Positions 24,786 to 32,020 are shown, counted from the stretch's first letter. The stretch: 38,498 bases of DNA from an uncultured Neglectibacter sp. (GCA_946554335.1 CAMNSA010000018.1:1-38498); one strand, 5' to 3'. Numbers and translations: made by a program. The notes: generated by a model not told the origin, from the sequence alone.

Positions 24786-25370
24786 TCAGTCCACCTCCCC
24801 GTTTCTCTTTCTTCCGTCTCCTTCCGGCTCCAGGACAACGCTGCTCTCCACCTCGTTCCCCCACGCTTCCCAGCCGGGGACACGCTGCCTTGCGAACAGC
24901 TCCACCCTCGGAAGGTCTCCCATCAATTCCACAATCTTCTCCCTCGTCTCGTCCGGCTTCTTGCTGTGCGCTTCCAGCGGAGAGATGATAAACTGGTGGA
25001 CACGGGCAGACCTGCGCCTCGGATGCCCTTTCACTCCCAGCAGGCAGATCTCCGCATTCCCCCTGGTCCAGAACCCCAGCCCGTAAAACCAGCCCGGAGA
25101 CTTCCGGTTCTGTTTCAGCCACACAAAAGCCACTGTCTTATACCGGAACCCCCAGCTTTCCATCACGCGCAGGGCCTCCGGCAACTGCGGGAACGTAACC
25201 CACAGAAACAACGTACAGTCTTCCGCGCAGATACCCGCCACGGGCAGCGCACAGATATCCTCCGTGCCCATCGTCCCGTAATGCTTCTCCGCTCCGCCCT
25301 GCACCCGTTTGTTGTCATACCGCCACGGGGGATCGGCATAGACGATATTATATTTCTGCCCTGTCTCCAT
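24786..25370 (-). CDS. MT-A70 family adenine-specific DNA methyltransferase
   Basis: 194 aa. It begins METGQKYNIVYADPPWRYDN, with the catalytic DPPW at 13-16. A CALPVAGICAEDCTLFLWVT segment, then GFRYKTVAFVWLKQNRKSPG and WTRGNAEICLLGVKG, complete the MT-A70 fold. Homologues methylate N6 of adenine in DNA. The stop lies two bases before the C5 methyltransferase ATG, and the start overlaps the end of the PAPS-reductase-like gene by 23 bases, so the three are one operon. Confidence 0.93.
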   Translation of the reverse strand: METGQKYNIVYADPPWRYDNKRVQGGAEKHYGTMGTEDICALPVAGICAEDCTLFLWVTFPQLPEALRVMESWGFRYKTVAFVWLKQNRKSPGWFYGLGFWTRGNAEICLLGVKGHPRRRSARVHQFIISPLEAHSKKPDETREKIVELMGDLPRVELFARQRVPGWEAWGNEVESSVVLEPEGDGRKRNGEVD

Positions 25371-26172
25371 CCCTGCCTAACCTCCCATACAGTTCCTTAA
25401 AAAACTCCTTCCCCCGGATGCGCTTTCCCTCCCGGAGCCGTTCTTCCTCAAACCGGAACCTGACTTCCAGCTCCTGCGCAGAAAAATCCTTCCGGAAATT
25501 CCGCCAGGTTTTGGCTTCCCATTCCAAAAGCTGGCTCCACAGCTCCGGGAACTCCCAGCGCAGCGTCCACAGTTCCTCCAGCCCCTGCAGGGGGCAGCAC
25601 CAGCAGGACACCCGGTCAAACAGCCGGTACAGCCCGCCCCAGTCATACCCCCGCTCATAGCAGTAATCCAGGCAGTCCTTCTCCGTCATCCCCCATTCCA
25701 CCAGGGGATACCGGTACTCCCTCACCCTCTGCGGCTCATCCGCCGCTATGCCGATATACTGCACGATCTCATATCTCTTCCTAAGCCCTGACAGATACCT
25801 ATTGATCACCGCCGTCTTCAACACGGAAGTACACCAGCGGTTCCTAGGCCCCGCCCAGCTCATGCCCGGCTTATCCGCATAAAGGGAATCCGGGTCCTTC
25901 CGCTCCGGCGTATAACAGAGCAGGTAATACTCAAAGCCCTTTTCCTCTTTCAGACGCACCACCGGAACCGGCAGGGCCTTTTCCAGCCTTTCCACATGCT
26001 CATACATCTGGGGAAATTCCAGCCCCGTGTCACAGAACATCACAAAATCCAAAGGCCAGCCTTCCTCCACCAGCCGCAGAACCATAGCCGTGGAATCCTT
26101 CCCGCCGGACAGCGAAGCCGCATACAGCTTTTCCTTTCCGCCGTCCTCACGCACCCGGCATGGCGGCACCAT
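25348..26172 (-). CDS. PAPS reductase / DndC-like PP-loop protein
   Basis: 274 aa. The PP-loop is SGGKDS at 22-27, followed by FVMFCDTGLEFPQMYEHVER, the NRWCTSVLKT motif (Cys114), then a CWCC cluster (190-193) in RVSCWCCPLQGLEELWTL. PP-loop proteins of this type activate substrates with ATP, as in sulfate reduction or DNA phosphorothioation (DndC); the Cys set could hold an Fe-S cluster. No other dnd genes are visible, so sulfur modification is not established. The N terminus overlaps the HTH gene by 26 bases; ATG 26172 is the best start I found. Confidence 0.88.
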   Translation of the reverse strand: MVPPCRVREDGGKEKLYAASLSGGKDSTAMVLRLVEEGWPLDFVMFCDTGLEFPQMYEHVERLEKALPVPVVRLKEEKGFEYYLLCYTPERKDPDSLYADKPGMSWAGPRNRWCTSVLKTAVINRYLSGLRKRYEIVQYIGIAADEPQRVREYRYPLVEWGMTEKDCLDYCYERGYDWGGLYRLFDRVSCWCCPLQGLEELWTLRWEFPELWSQLLEWEAKTWRNFRKDFSAQELEVRFRFEEERLREGKRIRGKEFFKELYGRLGRDGDRAEI

Positions 26173-26350
26173 TCTCCGCCATCTCTTTCTGCAGGTTCAG
26201 CTTTGCCGCTTCCCCATAGCCTTCCATCCCGTTCGCCTTACAGTAATTCCTCACAATGTCACGGGACAGCCCCACGGCAGAAGCAGCAGCCTTATAGCCT
26301 TTCCCCTGCATCCGCAGTTCTTTAATCTGCGCCGCCTGTTCCTTCGTCAT
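26147..26350 (-). CDS. Small helix-turn-helix protein
   Basis: 67 aa: KEQAAQIKELRMQGKGYKAA then AVGLSRDIVRNYCKANGMEG forms a Psq/homeodomain-like HTH typical of small Bacillota regulators and transposon-linked proteins. Related proteins often continue into a zinc finger; this one stops after the HTH, so it may be truncated or a minimal DNA-binding protein. It opens the modification operon and overlaps the PAPS-reductase-like start. A perfect inverted repeat lies ~65-130 bases upstream. Confidence 0.75.
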   Translation of the reverse strand: MTKEQAAQIKELRMQGKGYKAAASAVGLSRDIVRNYCKANGMEGYGEAAKLNLQKEMAENGAAMPGA

Positions 26351-26378
26351 ACCTTCACCCCCAAAACAAAAAGAGCCA

Positions 26379-26405
26379 AAAAACCACCTTTTTTCGATGG
26401 TTTTT
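26379..26405. terminator. Bidirectional terminator-like hairpin
   Basis: AAAAACCATC (26405-26396, minus) pairs with GGTGGTTTTT (26388-26379), ten pairs including one G-U, with a U-run continuing on the minus strand. It lies upstream of the HTH gene. Confidence 0.6.
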
Positions 26406-26413
26406 CAGCTTCA

Positions 26414-26480
26414 AAATGCAGGATTTACAGAGATTTCAGGTACAGAATAATCCGCCGAAATACTTATAAATCCTGCATTT
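26414..26480. repeat. 14-bp perfect inverted repeat
   Basis: AAATGCAGGATTTA at 26414-26427 and its exact reverse complement TAAATCCTGCATTT at 26467-26480, 39 bases apart, in the region between divergently transcribed HTH and SymE-like genes. It could be an operator pair, a looped RNA stem or the trace of an excised element. Confidence 0.8.
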
Positions 26481-26735
26481 ATGTATGCCGGGATCATGCG
26501 CCGCCTATCCCCCCTGTCAATTTCTGCGAAAATTCACGTTTGAGGGGGCGGCGGTATCCGTAGGGACGGCTTCTGGAGATTTGCACCGCCCCTCCCCCTC
26601 CGGCCTCAGGCAGAACCCACAGCTCACGGAGAAAATCTTTGTGGAGATTGCCGGCCAGATTTCGCTGGAGATCCGCACGGTTCCCCGGTAAAATAATAGT
26701 CAGCACCACACCAAACCTAAAGGAGGCACACGTCT

Positions 26736-26963
26736 ATGAAATCAAAGCTGATCAAAGTAATCACATCCTCACGCCTTACCTATCCCAAAAACCCTTTTGA
26801 TGACACCAAATACATCCGGACACCCAAAATCCAGATAGAGGGAAACTGGCTGGAATCCCTCGGTTTCCACATCGGGGACCGCCTGCAGGTGGACTATGAA
26901 GAAGGCTCCATACACATTCACCCCGCACCGCCGGAATCAGAATGTCCCGCCGAACCCGCATGA
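26736..26963 (+). CDS. SymE-like toxin, on the opposite strand to the rest of the operon
   Basis: 75 aa. PKIQIEGNWLESLGFHIGDR then LQVDYEEGSIHI is the SymE/SpoVT-AbrB-like core. The N terminus is basic (MKSKLIKVITSSRLTYPKN) and the C terminus Pro/Glu-rich. SymE toxins in enterobacteria are SOS-induced and controlled by an antisense RNA (SymR). Here only the protein is recognisable; whether an antisense RNA exists is unknown. AAAGGAGG lies nine bases before the ATG. It is the only convincing plus-strand gene in the window and converges on the HNH gene, sharing a terminator. Confidence 0.85.
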   Translation: MKSKLIKVITSSRLTYPKNPFDDTKYIRTPKIQIEGNWLESLGFHIGDRLQVDYEEGSIHIHPAPPESECPAEPA

Positions 26964-26979
26964 CAAAAAAGCATATACT

Positions 26980-27015
26980 GCAGAAAAGCCCTGAAAGCTC
27001 CCAGGGCTTTTCTGC
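26980..27015. terminator. Bidirectional terminator between SymE and HNH genes
   Basis: A perfect 14-bp stem: GCAGAAAAGCCCTG (26980-26993) and its complement 27002-27015, eight-base loop. It ends the plus-strand SymE transcript and the minus-strand HNH transcript. Confidence 0.85.
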
Positions 27016-27017
27016 CG

Positions 27018-27371
27018 TCAGTACCTGTATTTCTGATACCTGTCCTCGGTCATGGTCTTGCTGTCATGGCAGCTCTTACAGAGCGCCTGCCAGTTCGATT
27101 CATCCCAGAACAGCTTCCCATCCCCTCTGTGCGGCACGATATGGTCAACCACTTCTGCTTTCACGAACCGTCCCCGCTCCTTACACTTCTCACACAGCGG
27201 ATGCCGTTTTAGAAAAAGTTTCCTTGCCTTCCGCCACCTGCTGTCATATCCACGCCCGGAAGCGTCCGCACGGTCCGCCCTGTGCAGTACCGCATGTTCC
27301 TCACAGAAATCACCGTCCGTCAGCTCCGGGCATCCCGGATGCTTACACGGCTTCTTCGGCCTTCTCGGCAT
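27018..27371 (-). CDS. HNH endonuclease (packaging-associated)
   Basis: 117 aa from ATG 27371 (MPRRPKKPCKHPGCPELTDG); GTG codons just upstream are weaker starts. Zinc-binding pairs CEKC and CKSC flank the HNH core VVDHIVPHRGDGKLFWDESN then WQALCKSCHDSKTMTEDRY. HNH nucleases next to terminase genes assist cos cleavage or packaging in HK97-type phages. Here the gene is separated from TerS by the SymE and modification genes, which suggests those were inserted at this site. Confidence 0.93.
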   Translation of the reverse strand: MPRRPKKPCKHPGCPELTDGDFCEEHAVLHRADRADASGRGYDSRWRKARKLFLKRHPLCEKCKERGRFVKAEVVDHIVPHRGDGKLFWDESNWQALCKSCHDSKTMTEDRYQKYRY

Positions 27372-27373
27372 GA

Positions 27374-27574
27374 TCACCACCGCCTCACTCCGCCGTAATA
27401 TTTATCCGCTATGGCGTCCTGCTGATGCTCCGGCAGGCTCCTAAGCCTCTCCCGTGCTTTCTCCAGGGACCGCTCCTGTTCCTCCTTCGTCTTATGAAAA
27501 CCGCAGGGCTCCCCCTGGCACTGCCTTCCGATCACGCCGCAGTGCCCGTTCCCGCATAACGCAAAACAGTCCAT
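27374..27574 (-). CDS. Small Cys-rich hypothetical protein (66 aa)
   Basis: MDCFALCGNGHCGVIGRQCQ then EPCGFHKTKEEQERSLEKAR: an N-terminal half with CxLCxxGHC-like Cys/His spacing, likely metal-binding, then a charged helix. No family recognised; similar short Cys-rich proteins often precede phage HNH genes. AAGGGAG lies six bases before the ATG at 27574. The stop precedes the HNH ATG by two bases, so the two are probably cotranslated. Confidence 0.7.
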   Translation of the reverse strand: MDCFALCGNGHCGVIGRQCQGEPCGFHKTKEEQERSLEKARERLRSLPEHQQDAIADKYYGGVRRW

Positions 27575-27603
27575 CAAAATCTCCCTTCCATCCTCTCAAT
27601 CTC

Positions 27604-27640
27604 AAAAAGGGCAGCGGTGAAAGGATGAAGCCCGCCGCCC
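27604..27640 (-). terminator. Terminator-like hairpin downstream of the late promoter
   Basis: Minus-strand GGGCGGCGG (27640-27632) pairs with CCGCTGCCC (27617-27609), nine pairs including one G-U, followed by five U. It lies between the candidate late promoter and the first late gene. Confidence 0.6.
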
Positions 27641-27706
27641 TGCAAAGACAAAAGAAAAAGCCCCATGGACATATCCACAGAGCTCCTTACAGTTCTTCGC
27701 ATTCTA

Positions 27707-27736
27707 AGAATACCACAGCTTCCAATAAACTTTCAA
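27707..27736 (-). promoter_or_regulatory. Candidate late promoter
   Basis: Minus-strand TTGAAA (27736-27731) and TATTCT (27712-27707) with an 18-base spacer. The -35 overlaps the last two of six 11-bp repeats. The promoter faces the packaging and structural genes. Confidence 0.45.
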
Positions 27737-27784
27737 TAAACCCTTACTATACCTTTACTAAACCATTACCCAACCATTACTAAA
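27719..27784. repeat. Six 11-bp direct repeats, helically phased
   Basis: Units at 27774-27784, 27763-27773, 27752-27762, 27741-27751, 27730-27740 and 27719-27729. On the minus strand they read TTTAGTAATGG, TTGGGTAATGG, TTTAGTAAAGG, TATAGTAAGGG, TTTATTGAAAG, TTTATTGGAAG. The period of 11 places each unit on the same DNA face. They lie just downstream of the ArpU-like gene. Confidence 0.75.
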
Positions 27785-27798
27785 CCAGGCCCCGCCGG

Positions 27799-28284
27799 TC
27801 AGTCCAGAAGATACCGCCCTGCCGTCTTCTCCCGTATCCGGTACAGCTCCTTCATCTCCGCCAGCGCTTTCTTCCGGTACTTCGCTATCATCGTCTCGCT
27901 CACATTATACTTTTCCGCCATCTCCCGCCACGTCATATCCTCCATCACCATATCCCGCACCACCTCCGGCAGCCTCCCGCTCAACTGCCCCACGGCATAC
28001 TCAAAAAAATCCAGTTCCTCTTTCACCGCCTGATACCGCCCCAGCAGGTAATCAAACCAGTCATCATCCAGACGCTCCTTTACCTGCCGGTACTTCACCG
28101 CCGCATTCCCGGTCTTATCGGAAGCCCCGCCGCCCTGCACACGCTCCCCCTGGGGCCGCCCCAGGCACATGCTCCTTATCACGTCCTCATACGGAACACC
28201 CTCAAACCGGGACAACTCAAACTCCAGAAGCCCCATGTCCTTCTTCCAGCTCCGGTATTCCTTAAACAGCTTCTCTGTCTCCAT
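27799..28284 (-). CDS. ArpU/DUF1492-type late transcription regulator
   Basis: 161 aa from ATG 28284 (METEKLFKEYRSWKKDMGLL); an upstream in-frame TTG is weaker. N-terminal helices with SRFEGVPYEDVIRSMCLGRP, then KYRQVKERLDDDWFDYLLGR and a sigma-region-4-like HTH near the C terminus: MTWREMAEKYNVSETMIAKY, RKKALAEMKEL. ArpU/RinA-type proteins activate late phage transcription. Its position immediately before the packaging/structural genes and the 11-bp repeats fits this. Its start overlaps the end of the helicase gene. Confidence 0.85.
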   Translation of the reverse strand: METEKLFKEYRSWKKDMGLLEFELSRFEGVPYEDVIRSMCLGRPQGERVQGGGASDKTGNAAVKYRQVKERLDDDWFDYLLGRYQAVKEELDFFEYAVGQLSGRLPEVVRDMVMEDMTWREMAEKYNVSETMIAKYRKKALAEMKELYRIREKTAGRYLLD

Positions 28285-29629
28285 CCTTTCCGCCTCCAAT
28301 CCTCGCCCTCACCGCTTCCACAAGCGCCGCCTGCCCGCAGTCCTTCCTCTCCAGGGCCGCCATCACCCGTTCGTCCAGCGTCCCCTTCGCAATCAGATGG
28401 TGTATCACCACCGTATCCTCCTGCCCCTGCCGCCACAGCCTTGCGTTCATCTGCTGGTACAGTTCCAAAGACCAGGTAAGCCCGAACCATACCAGCGTGG
28501 AGCCTCCCGCCTGCAGGTTCAGCCCATGCCCTGCGGACGCCGGGTGGATCACCGCCACCGGAATCTCCCCGGCATTCCACCTCCGCATATCATCCGCCGT
28601 ATCCAGCTCCACGGCTCCCACCCTTTCTACAATCCTCTGTAAATCATGCTTATACCAGTAAGCCACCAGCACCGGCTTCCCGTTCGCCGCCTCCATCAAA
28701 TCCTCCAGGGCTTCCAGCTTCCGGTCATGGATACGCCTCACCCTGCCGTTCTCGTCATAGACCGCCCCGTTCGCCATCTGCAGCAGCTTGTTGGAGAGCC
28801 CCGCCGCATTCACCGCGTCAATATCCCCGTCCGCAAAAGGCAGCAGCATATCTTTCTCCAGCTTCCCATACAGCTCCATCTCCCTCCCGCTCATGGCAAC
28901 CTCCACCCGGTTATACACACACTCCGGCATATCCAGATAGTCACACGCCCTCATGCTGATACAGATATCAGAGATCAGCCCGTAAATCGCTTCCTCCGCC
29001 CCGTCCCTGGGCTTGTAGGAGAACACCATCTGCCTGCTCCGCTTATCCGGCAGGAAGAACCGCTCCCGGTATCCGCCGATGAACCGCCCAAGCCTCTGCC
29101 CCATGTCCAGCAGCCCGATCTCCGCCCATAAATCGATCAGCCCGTTCGGCGCCGGCGTCCCGGTCAGCCCCACTATCCGCCTCACCTTCGGCCGCACCCT
29201 CTTCAAAGCCTTAAACCGCTTCGCCCTGTGGGACTTGAAAGAAGACAGCTCATCGATCACCACCATGTCAAAATCCCACCTGCAGGAATCCACCAGCCAC
29301 TCCACATTTTCCCGGTTGATGACATACACCTGCGCCTCCCGCTCCAAAGCCGCCAGCCGCTCCTTCTCCGGACCCAGCACCTTTGACAGCCCGATCCCGG
29401 ACAGATGCTCCCACTTCTCCAGCTCGCCGCCCCAGGTATCCCTCGCCACCCGCAGAGGCGCGATCACAAGCACCTTACGGATATCAAAATAGTCAAACAG
29501 AAGCTCCCACACCGCCGTCAGCGTGATCACCGTCTTCCCAAGCCCGCAGTCCAAAAACAGCGCGCTCACCTTCTCCCTGATGATAAACTCCTTCGCATAC
29601 TCCTGATACTCATGCGGAACATATCTCAT
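28262..29629 (-). CDS. SNF2-family DEAD/DEAH helicase
   Basis: 455 aa from ATG 29629 (MRYVPHEYQEYAKEFIIREK), after GGAGGTG. Walker A LDCGLGKT at ~27-33, motif Ia VLVIAPLRVARDTWGGELEK, motif II VVIDELSS (DELS box), motif III GLTGTPAPNGLIDLWAEIGL. The C-terminal domain carries HPASAGHGLNLQAGG and motif VI NARLWRQGQED. Common in phage replication modules; likely remodels DNA or protein-DNA complexes. Overlaps both neighbours by about 20 bases. Confidence 0.94.
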   Translation of the reverse strand: MRYVPHEYQEYAKEFIIREKVSALFLDCGLGKTVITLTAVWELLFDYFDIRKVLVIAPLRVARDTWGGELEKWEHLSGIGLSKVLGPEKERLAALEREAQVYVINRENVEWLVDSCRWDFDMVVIDELSSFKSHRAKRFKALKRVRPKVRRIVGLTGTPAPNGLIDLWAEIGLLDMGQRLGRFIGGYRERFFLPDKRSRQMVFSYKPRDGAEEAIYGLISDICISMRACDYLDMPECVYNRVEVAMSGREMELYGKLEKDMLLPFADGDIDAVNAAGLSNKLLQMANGAVYDENGRVRRIHDRKLEALEDLMEAANGKPVLVAYWYKHDLQRIVERVGAVELDTADDMRRWNAGEIPVAVIHPASAGHGLNLQAGGSTLVWFGLTWSLELYQQMNARLWRQGQEDTVVIHHLIAKGTLDERVMAALERKDCGQAALVEAVRARIGGGKDGDREAV

Positions 29630-29891
29630 CCAGCACACCTCCAATCTGCTCCAGGCTGTCTACCACATAAACCGGAAAGCCCAAACCCTCCAACTGCCTC
29701 TTCCTCTTCTCCTGCAGGGGCCTTGGCCTCTTCCCAGGGGCCTTCAACTCCACAAAAGCAATCTTCCTTCCCGGCAGCAAGACAATCCGGTCCGGCACCC
29801 CATCCAAGCCGGGGGAAACGAACTTCACCGCCATGCCTCCCATCTCCTTCACCGATACCGCCAGCCGCCGTTCAATCTCACTCTCCCTCAT
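29610..29891 (-). CDS. VRR-NUC domain nuclease
   Basis: 93 aa, a single compact VRR-NUC domain: MRESEIERRLAVSVKEMGGM, then FVSPGLDGVPDRIVLLPGRK and AFVELKAPGKRPRPLQEKRK, with the PD-(D/E)xK-like Asp and ELK. VRR-NUC proteins are structure-specific nucleases acting on branched DNA. It overlaps the helicase start by 20 bases and GGAGG precedes its ATG. Confidence 0.93.
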   Translation of the reverse strand: MRESEIERRLAVSVKEMGGMAVKFVSPGLDGVPDRIVLLPGRKIAFVELKAPGKRPRPLQEKRKRQLEGLGFPVYVVDSLEQIGGVLDEICSA

Positions 29892-29944
29892 CCAGACACC
29901 TCCGTCCCGTCACGGAACAAAGCCCGGAACATGGATACAAAAAA

Positions 29945-30179
29945 TCCCTTATACCTTATACGTGTATATAACACGTACATATATGCTTCTTTTTCTTATT
30001 ACCCATACCCCACTAAGAGATTCTTGTTCCCTTGTTCCAGACCGCCCCGCAACCCTTGATTTTACGGAATCCCCTGTACGGGAACTACCGTCAGAACAAA
30101 CTCCCTCTTGTTCCGCTCGTTCCGTTCCGGCTTGTTCCCATACAGGCAGACTTGTTCCGTCTATTCCCTGTCTTGTTCC
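29945..30179. other. Candidate replication origin (iterons plus AT-rich palindrome)
   Basis: Six exact CTTGTTCC octamers (plus strand) at 30023, 30031, 30107, 30131, 30151 and 30172, plus CTCGTTCC at 30116, lie next to an AT-rich stretch (29945-30005). That stretch contains the palindrome ACGTGTATATAACACGT at 29960-29976. The last octamer is inside the end of the primase/helicase gene; the rest is non-coding. Octamers at 30131, 30151 and 30172 are 20-21 bases apart. Flanked by the VapE-type helicase and the VRR-NUC gene, this looks like an iteron origin with an unwinding element. Confidence 0.5.
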
Positions 30180-32020
30180 CGCACATATGCCCGCTGTTTC
30201 CCATAGATCGGAAAGCCGGACATCCCGTTCTTCGTCTCCGTATATTTCCCCCAGCCCTCAATCTTCCGCATGATGCCGCTGATCTCATAGGAATCTATCT
30301 TTTTCAGCGCAGAGGACTCCCTCCCGAAGCACTCACACCAGATCTCCATGTTGCACACCATCGTCCGGCGCACCGTACCCGTCTGCCGTTCCTCCCCAAA
30401 CTCGCTGCCGTTCAAAAAATTCCTCCGGTCATATAAGCTCATGGAATCCCAGTTTTCCGGCAGGAGCGTGTCCAGGTACGTCCGCACCAGCCCTTCCCGG
30501 TCATCCGTCTCCATGGCCTCCGCCTGCTCGGATGTAGCCATGGCCGCAACTTCCCCTTCCAGGTACAGCCGCTCCCCGCTCTCATAGACGGCCTTCGCCT
30601 CCGCCCATACCTGCAGCACATCCTCCCCGGAAATCTGCCACGGCTTCCTCACACTCTCACCGTTTACCCGCACCGGCCAGAAACGCCGGTTCCCGGTAAT
30701 GTCACGCAGGAACCCGCTCTCCGTATTTGTACTGCCCACGATCACGCACTGCCTTGGATGGCTCTCTACATTCAGCCCATAGCTGGCCCGGTACTTGTCA
30801 TCCACCCTGGAAAGAAAAGACTTCACCGTCTCCACGTCCGTCTTCTTCATCCCGGCAAGCTCCCCTAATTCCAGAATCCAATACCCCTGCAGCTTCTCCG
30901 GCCCGGACTTATCCCGCATGTCCGTAAGCGTCAGGCTGTCCGAAAACCACGTCCCTGCCAGTTTTGCAAAAAGCGTGGACTTCCCGATCCCCTGCGGGCC
31001 ATTCAGGATAAGCACGCTGTCAAACTTCGTCCCCGGCTGGTAGATCCTTGCCACGGCCGCCGCCAGTGTCTTCCGGATGACCGCCCTCGTATATGCGGAA
31101 TCCTCTGCCCCCAGATAGTCCGTCAGCAGCGTGTCGATCCGCTTCACCCCGTCCCACTCCGGCAGGGCATCCAGATACTCCTTCACCGGATGGTATGCCC
31201 GCTCCGACGCCACAGCCAGCAGGGCATCCTTCGTCTTTGTGGGCGCATACACCCCGTAACCCTTATTCAGATAAACTTTCAAAGACGCAAAATCAGAGTC
31301 ATTCCACCCCGGCTTGATCTGCTTCCAGGGCAGGCTCTCCCCGGCATCAATCCCGTCCCGGTGCAGATTAAAAGCGATGGACTGCAGGCCCTTATCATGC
31401 CGGATTGCCAGCACCAGATTGTCCAGCGTGTCCTTCACCTTCCCCTGCCGGTCCAGTTCCAGCCCCTTGCGCCAGTCATCTTCCGAAGAAAACTCCTTCC
31501 GGGCAGACTGCGCCCTGTCCTCTGCCAGCGTCAGCTTCACCTTTTCGTCACTGACCGCAAACTCACTCATAGCCTTAAAGGACGGCAGCTTAGAAGCCTC
31601 CGTATCCTCCGGAGCCCTCACGTCCAGCTCCCCGAACTTATGGATACGCACCATGTCAAAAGCGTTCATCAGCTTCCCGCAGGCCGGGTCCGTGGCATGA
31701 TGGGAATAGGCAAACTTCCCCTCATAAACCACAACCCCCGCCTGGGAATCCGCCGGGATATAATCATACCGTCCCTGCATGGCGCTCGGCTTATACACGT
31801 CCGCCAGGAACACCTCCGCCGCTTCCTCAATGCTGTACGTCCGGCAGAATGCCCCGACCACGCCTTCCTTTTCAAGCGGGTCCGCCTGCTTCTTCATCTC
31901 CCTCAAGACCACCGCCTGCTGCCGCCCGCTCACCGGCCACTCCGAAGAATCCCGCCAGTCCTTATACCTGGAGAGCACCGTGTCCGGGTCCAGAATCTCC
32001 CCTGCAACATCCCGGAACAC
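30161..32020 (-). CDS. VapE-type primase/helicase, C-terminal (helicase) part
   Basis: Up to 619 aa if it starts at the GTG at 32020; it is in frame with the upstream primase part and split from it by a TGA at 32048-32050. The virulence-associated E (D5-like, SF3-type) helicase is clear: FDSVLILNGPQGIGKSTLFA with Walker A at ~341-349, Walker B-like GYWILELGELAG, then VDDKYRASYGLNVESHPRQC and VGSTNTESGFLRDITGNRRF. It unwinds and primes phage DNA. The GTG has only a weak GGGGAA upstream, so independent translation is uncertain. Confidence 0.88.
   Translation of the reverse strand: MFRDVAGEILDPDTVLSRYKDWRDSSEWPVSGRQQAVVLREMKKQADPLEKEGVVGAFCRTYSIEEAAEVFLADVYKPSAMQGRYDYIPADSQAGVVVYEGKFAYSHHATDPACGKLMNAFDMVRIHKFGELDVRAPEDTEASKLPSFKAMSEFAVSDEKVKLTLAEDRAQSARKEFSSEDDWRKGLELDRQGKVKDTLDNLVLAIRHDKGLQSIAFNLHRDGIDAGESLPWKQIKPGWNDSDFASLKVYLNKGYGVYAPTKTKDALLAVASERAYHPVKEYLDALPEWDGVKRIDTLLTDYLGAEDSAYTRAVIRKTLAAAVARIYQPGTKFDSVLILNGPQGIGKSTLFAKLAGTWFSDSLTLTDMRDKSGPEKLQGYWILELGELAGMKKTDVETVKSFLSRVDDKYRASYGLNVESHPRQCVIVGSTNTESGFLRDITGNRRFWPVRVNGESVRKPWQISGEDVLQVWAEAKAVYESGERLYLEGEVAAMATSEQAEAMETDDREGLVRTYLDTLLPENWDSMSLYDRRNFLNGSEFGEERQTGTVRRTMVCNMEIWCECFGRESSALKKIDSYEISGIMRKIEGWGKYTETKNGMSGFPIYGKQRAYVREQDRE

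Larger units (their letters stand above)
26351..26735. other. Divergent intergenic region between HTH and SymE genes
   Basis: 385 bases without a convincing gene. It holds the terminator-like hairpin at 26379-26405, the 14-bp inverted repeat at 26414-26427/26467-26480, and then a GC-rich stretch. A plus-strand frame (26485-26691) ends with protein-like sequence (LTEKIFVEIAGQISLEIRTV) but has no ribosome site at its ATG and a poor N terminus; it may be a decayed gene. The last 40 bases hold the SymE leader with TAAAAT and AAAGGAGG. Confidence 0.6.

Noticed and set aside
24784-25122. N-terminal extension of the methyltransferase frame by 113 codons
   Set aside because: This part overlaps the MT-A70 gene in another frame, has no family similarity, and an ATG with a good ribosome site at 24783 begins exactly at the methyltransferase domain.
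22141-25370. Complete Dnd phosphorothioation system
   Set aside because: Only a DndC-like PP-loop protein is visible; no DndA, DndB, DndD or DndE-like gene occurs in the window.
26485-26691. Plus-strand frame upstream of the SymE gene
   Set aside because: The end looks protein-like, but there is no ribosome site and the N terminus is implausible. Kept only as a possible gene remnant within the intergenic region entry.
26494-26709. Minus-strand 71-codon frame in the same intergenic region
   Set aside because: No ribosome site, Arg/Gly-rich shadow-like composition, and it would overlap the SymE leader.
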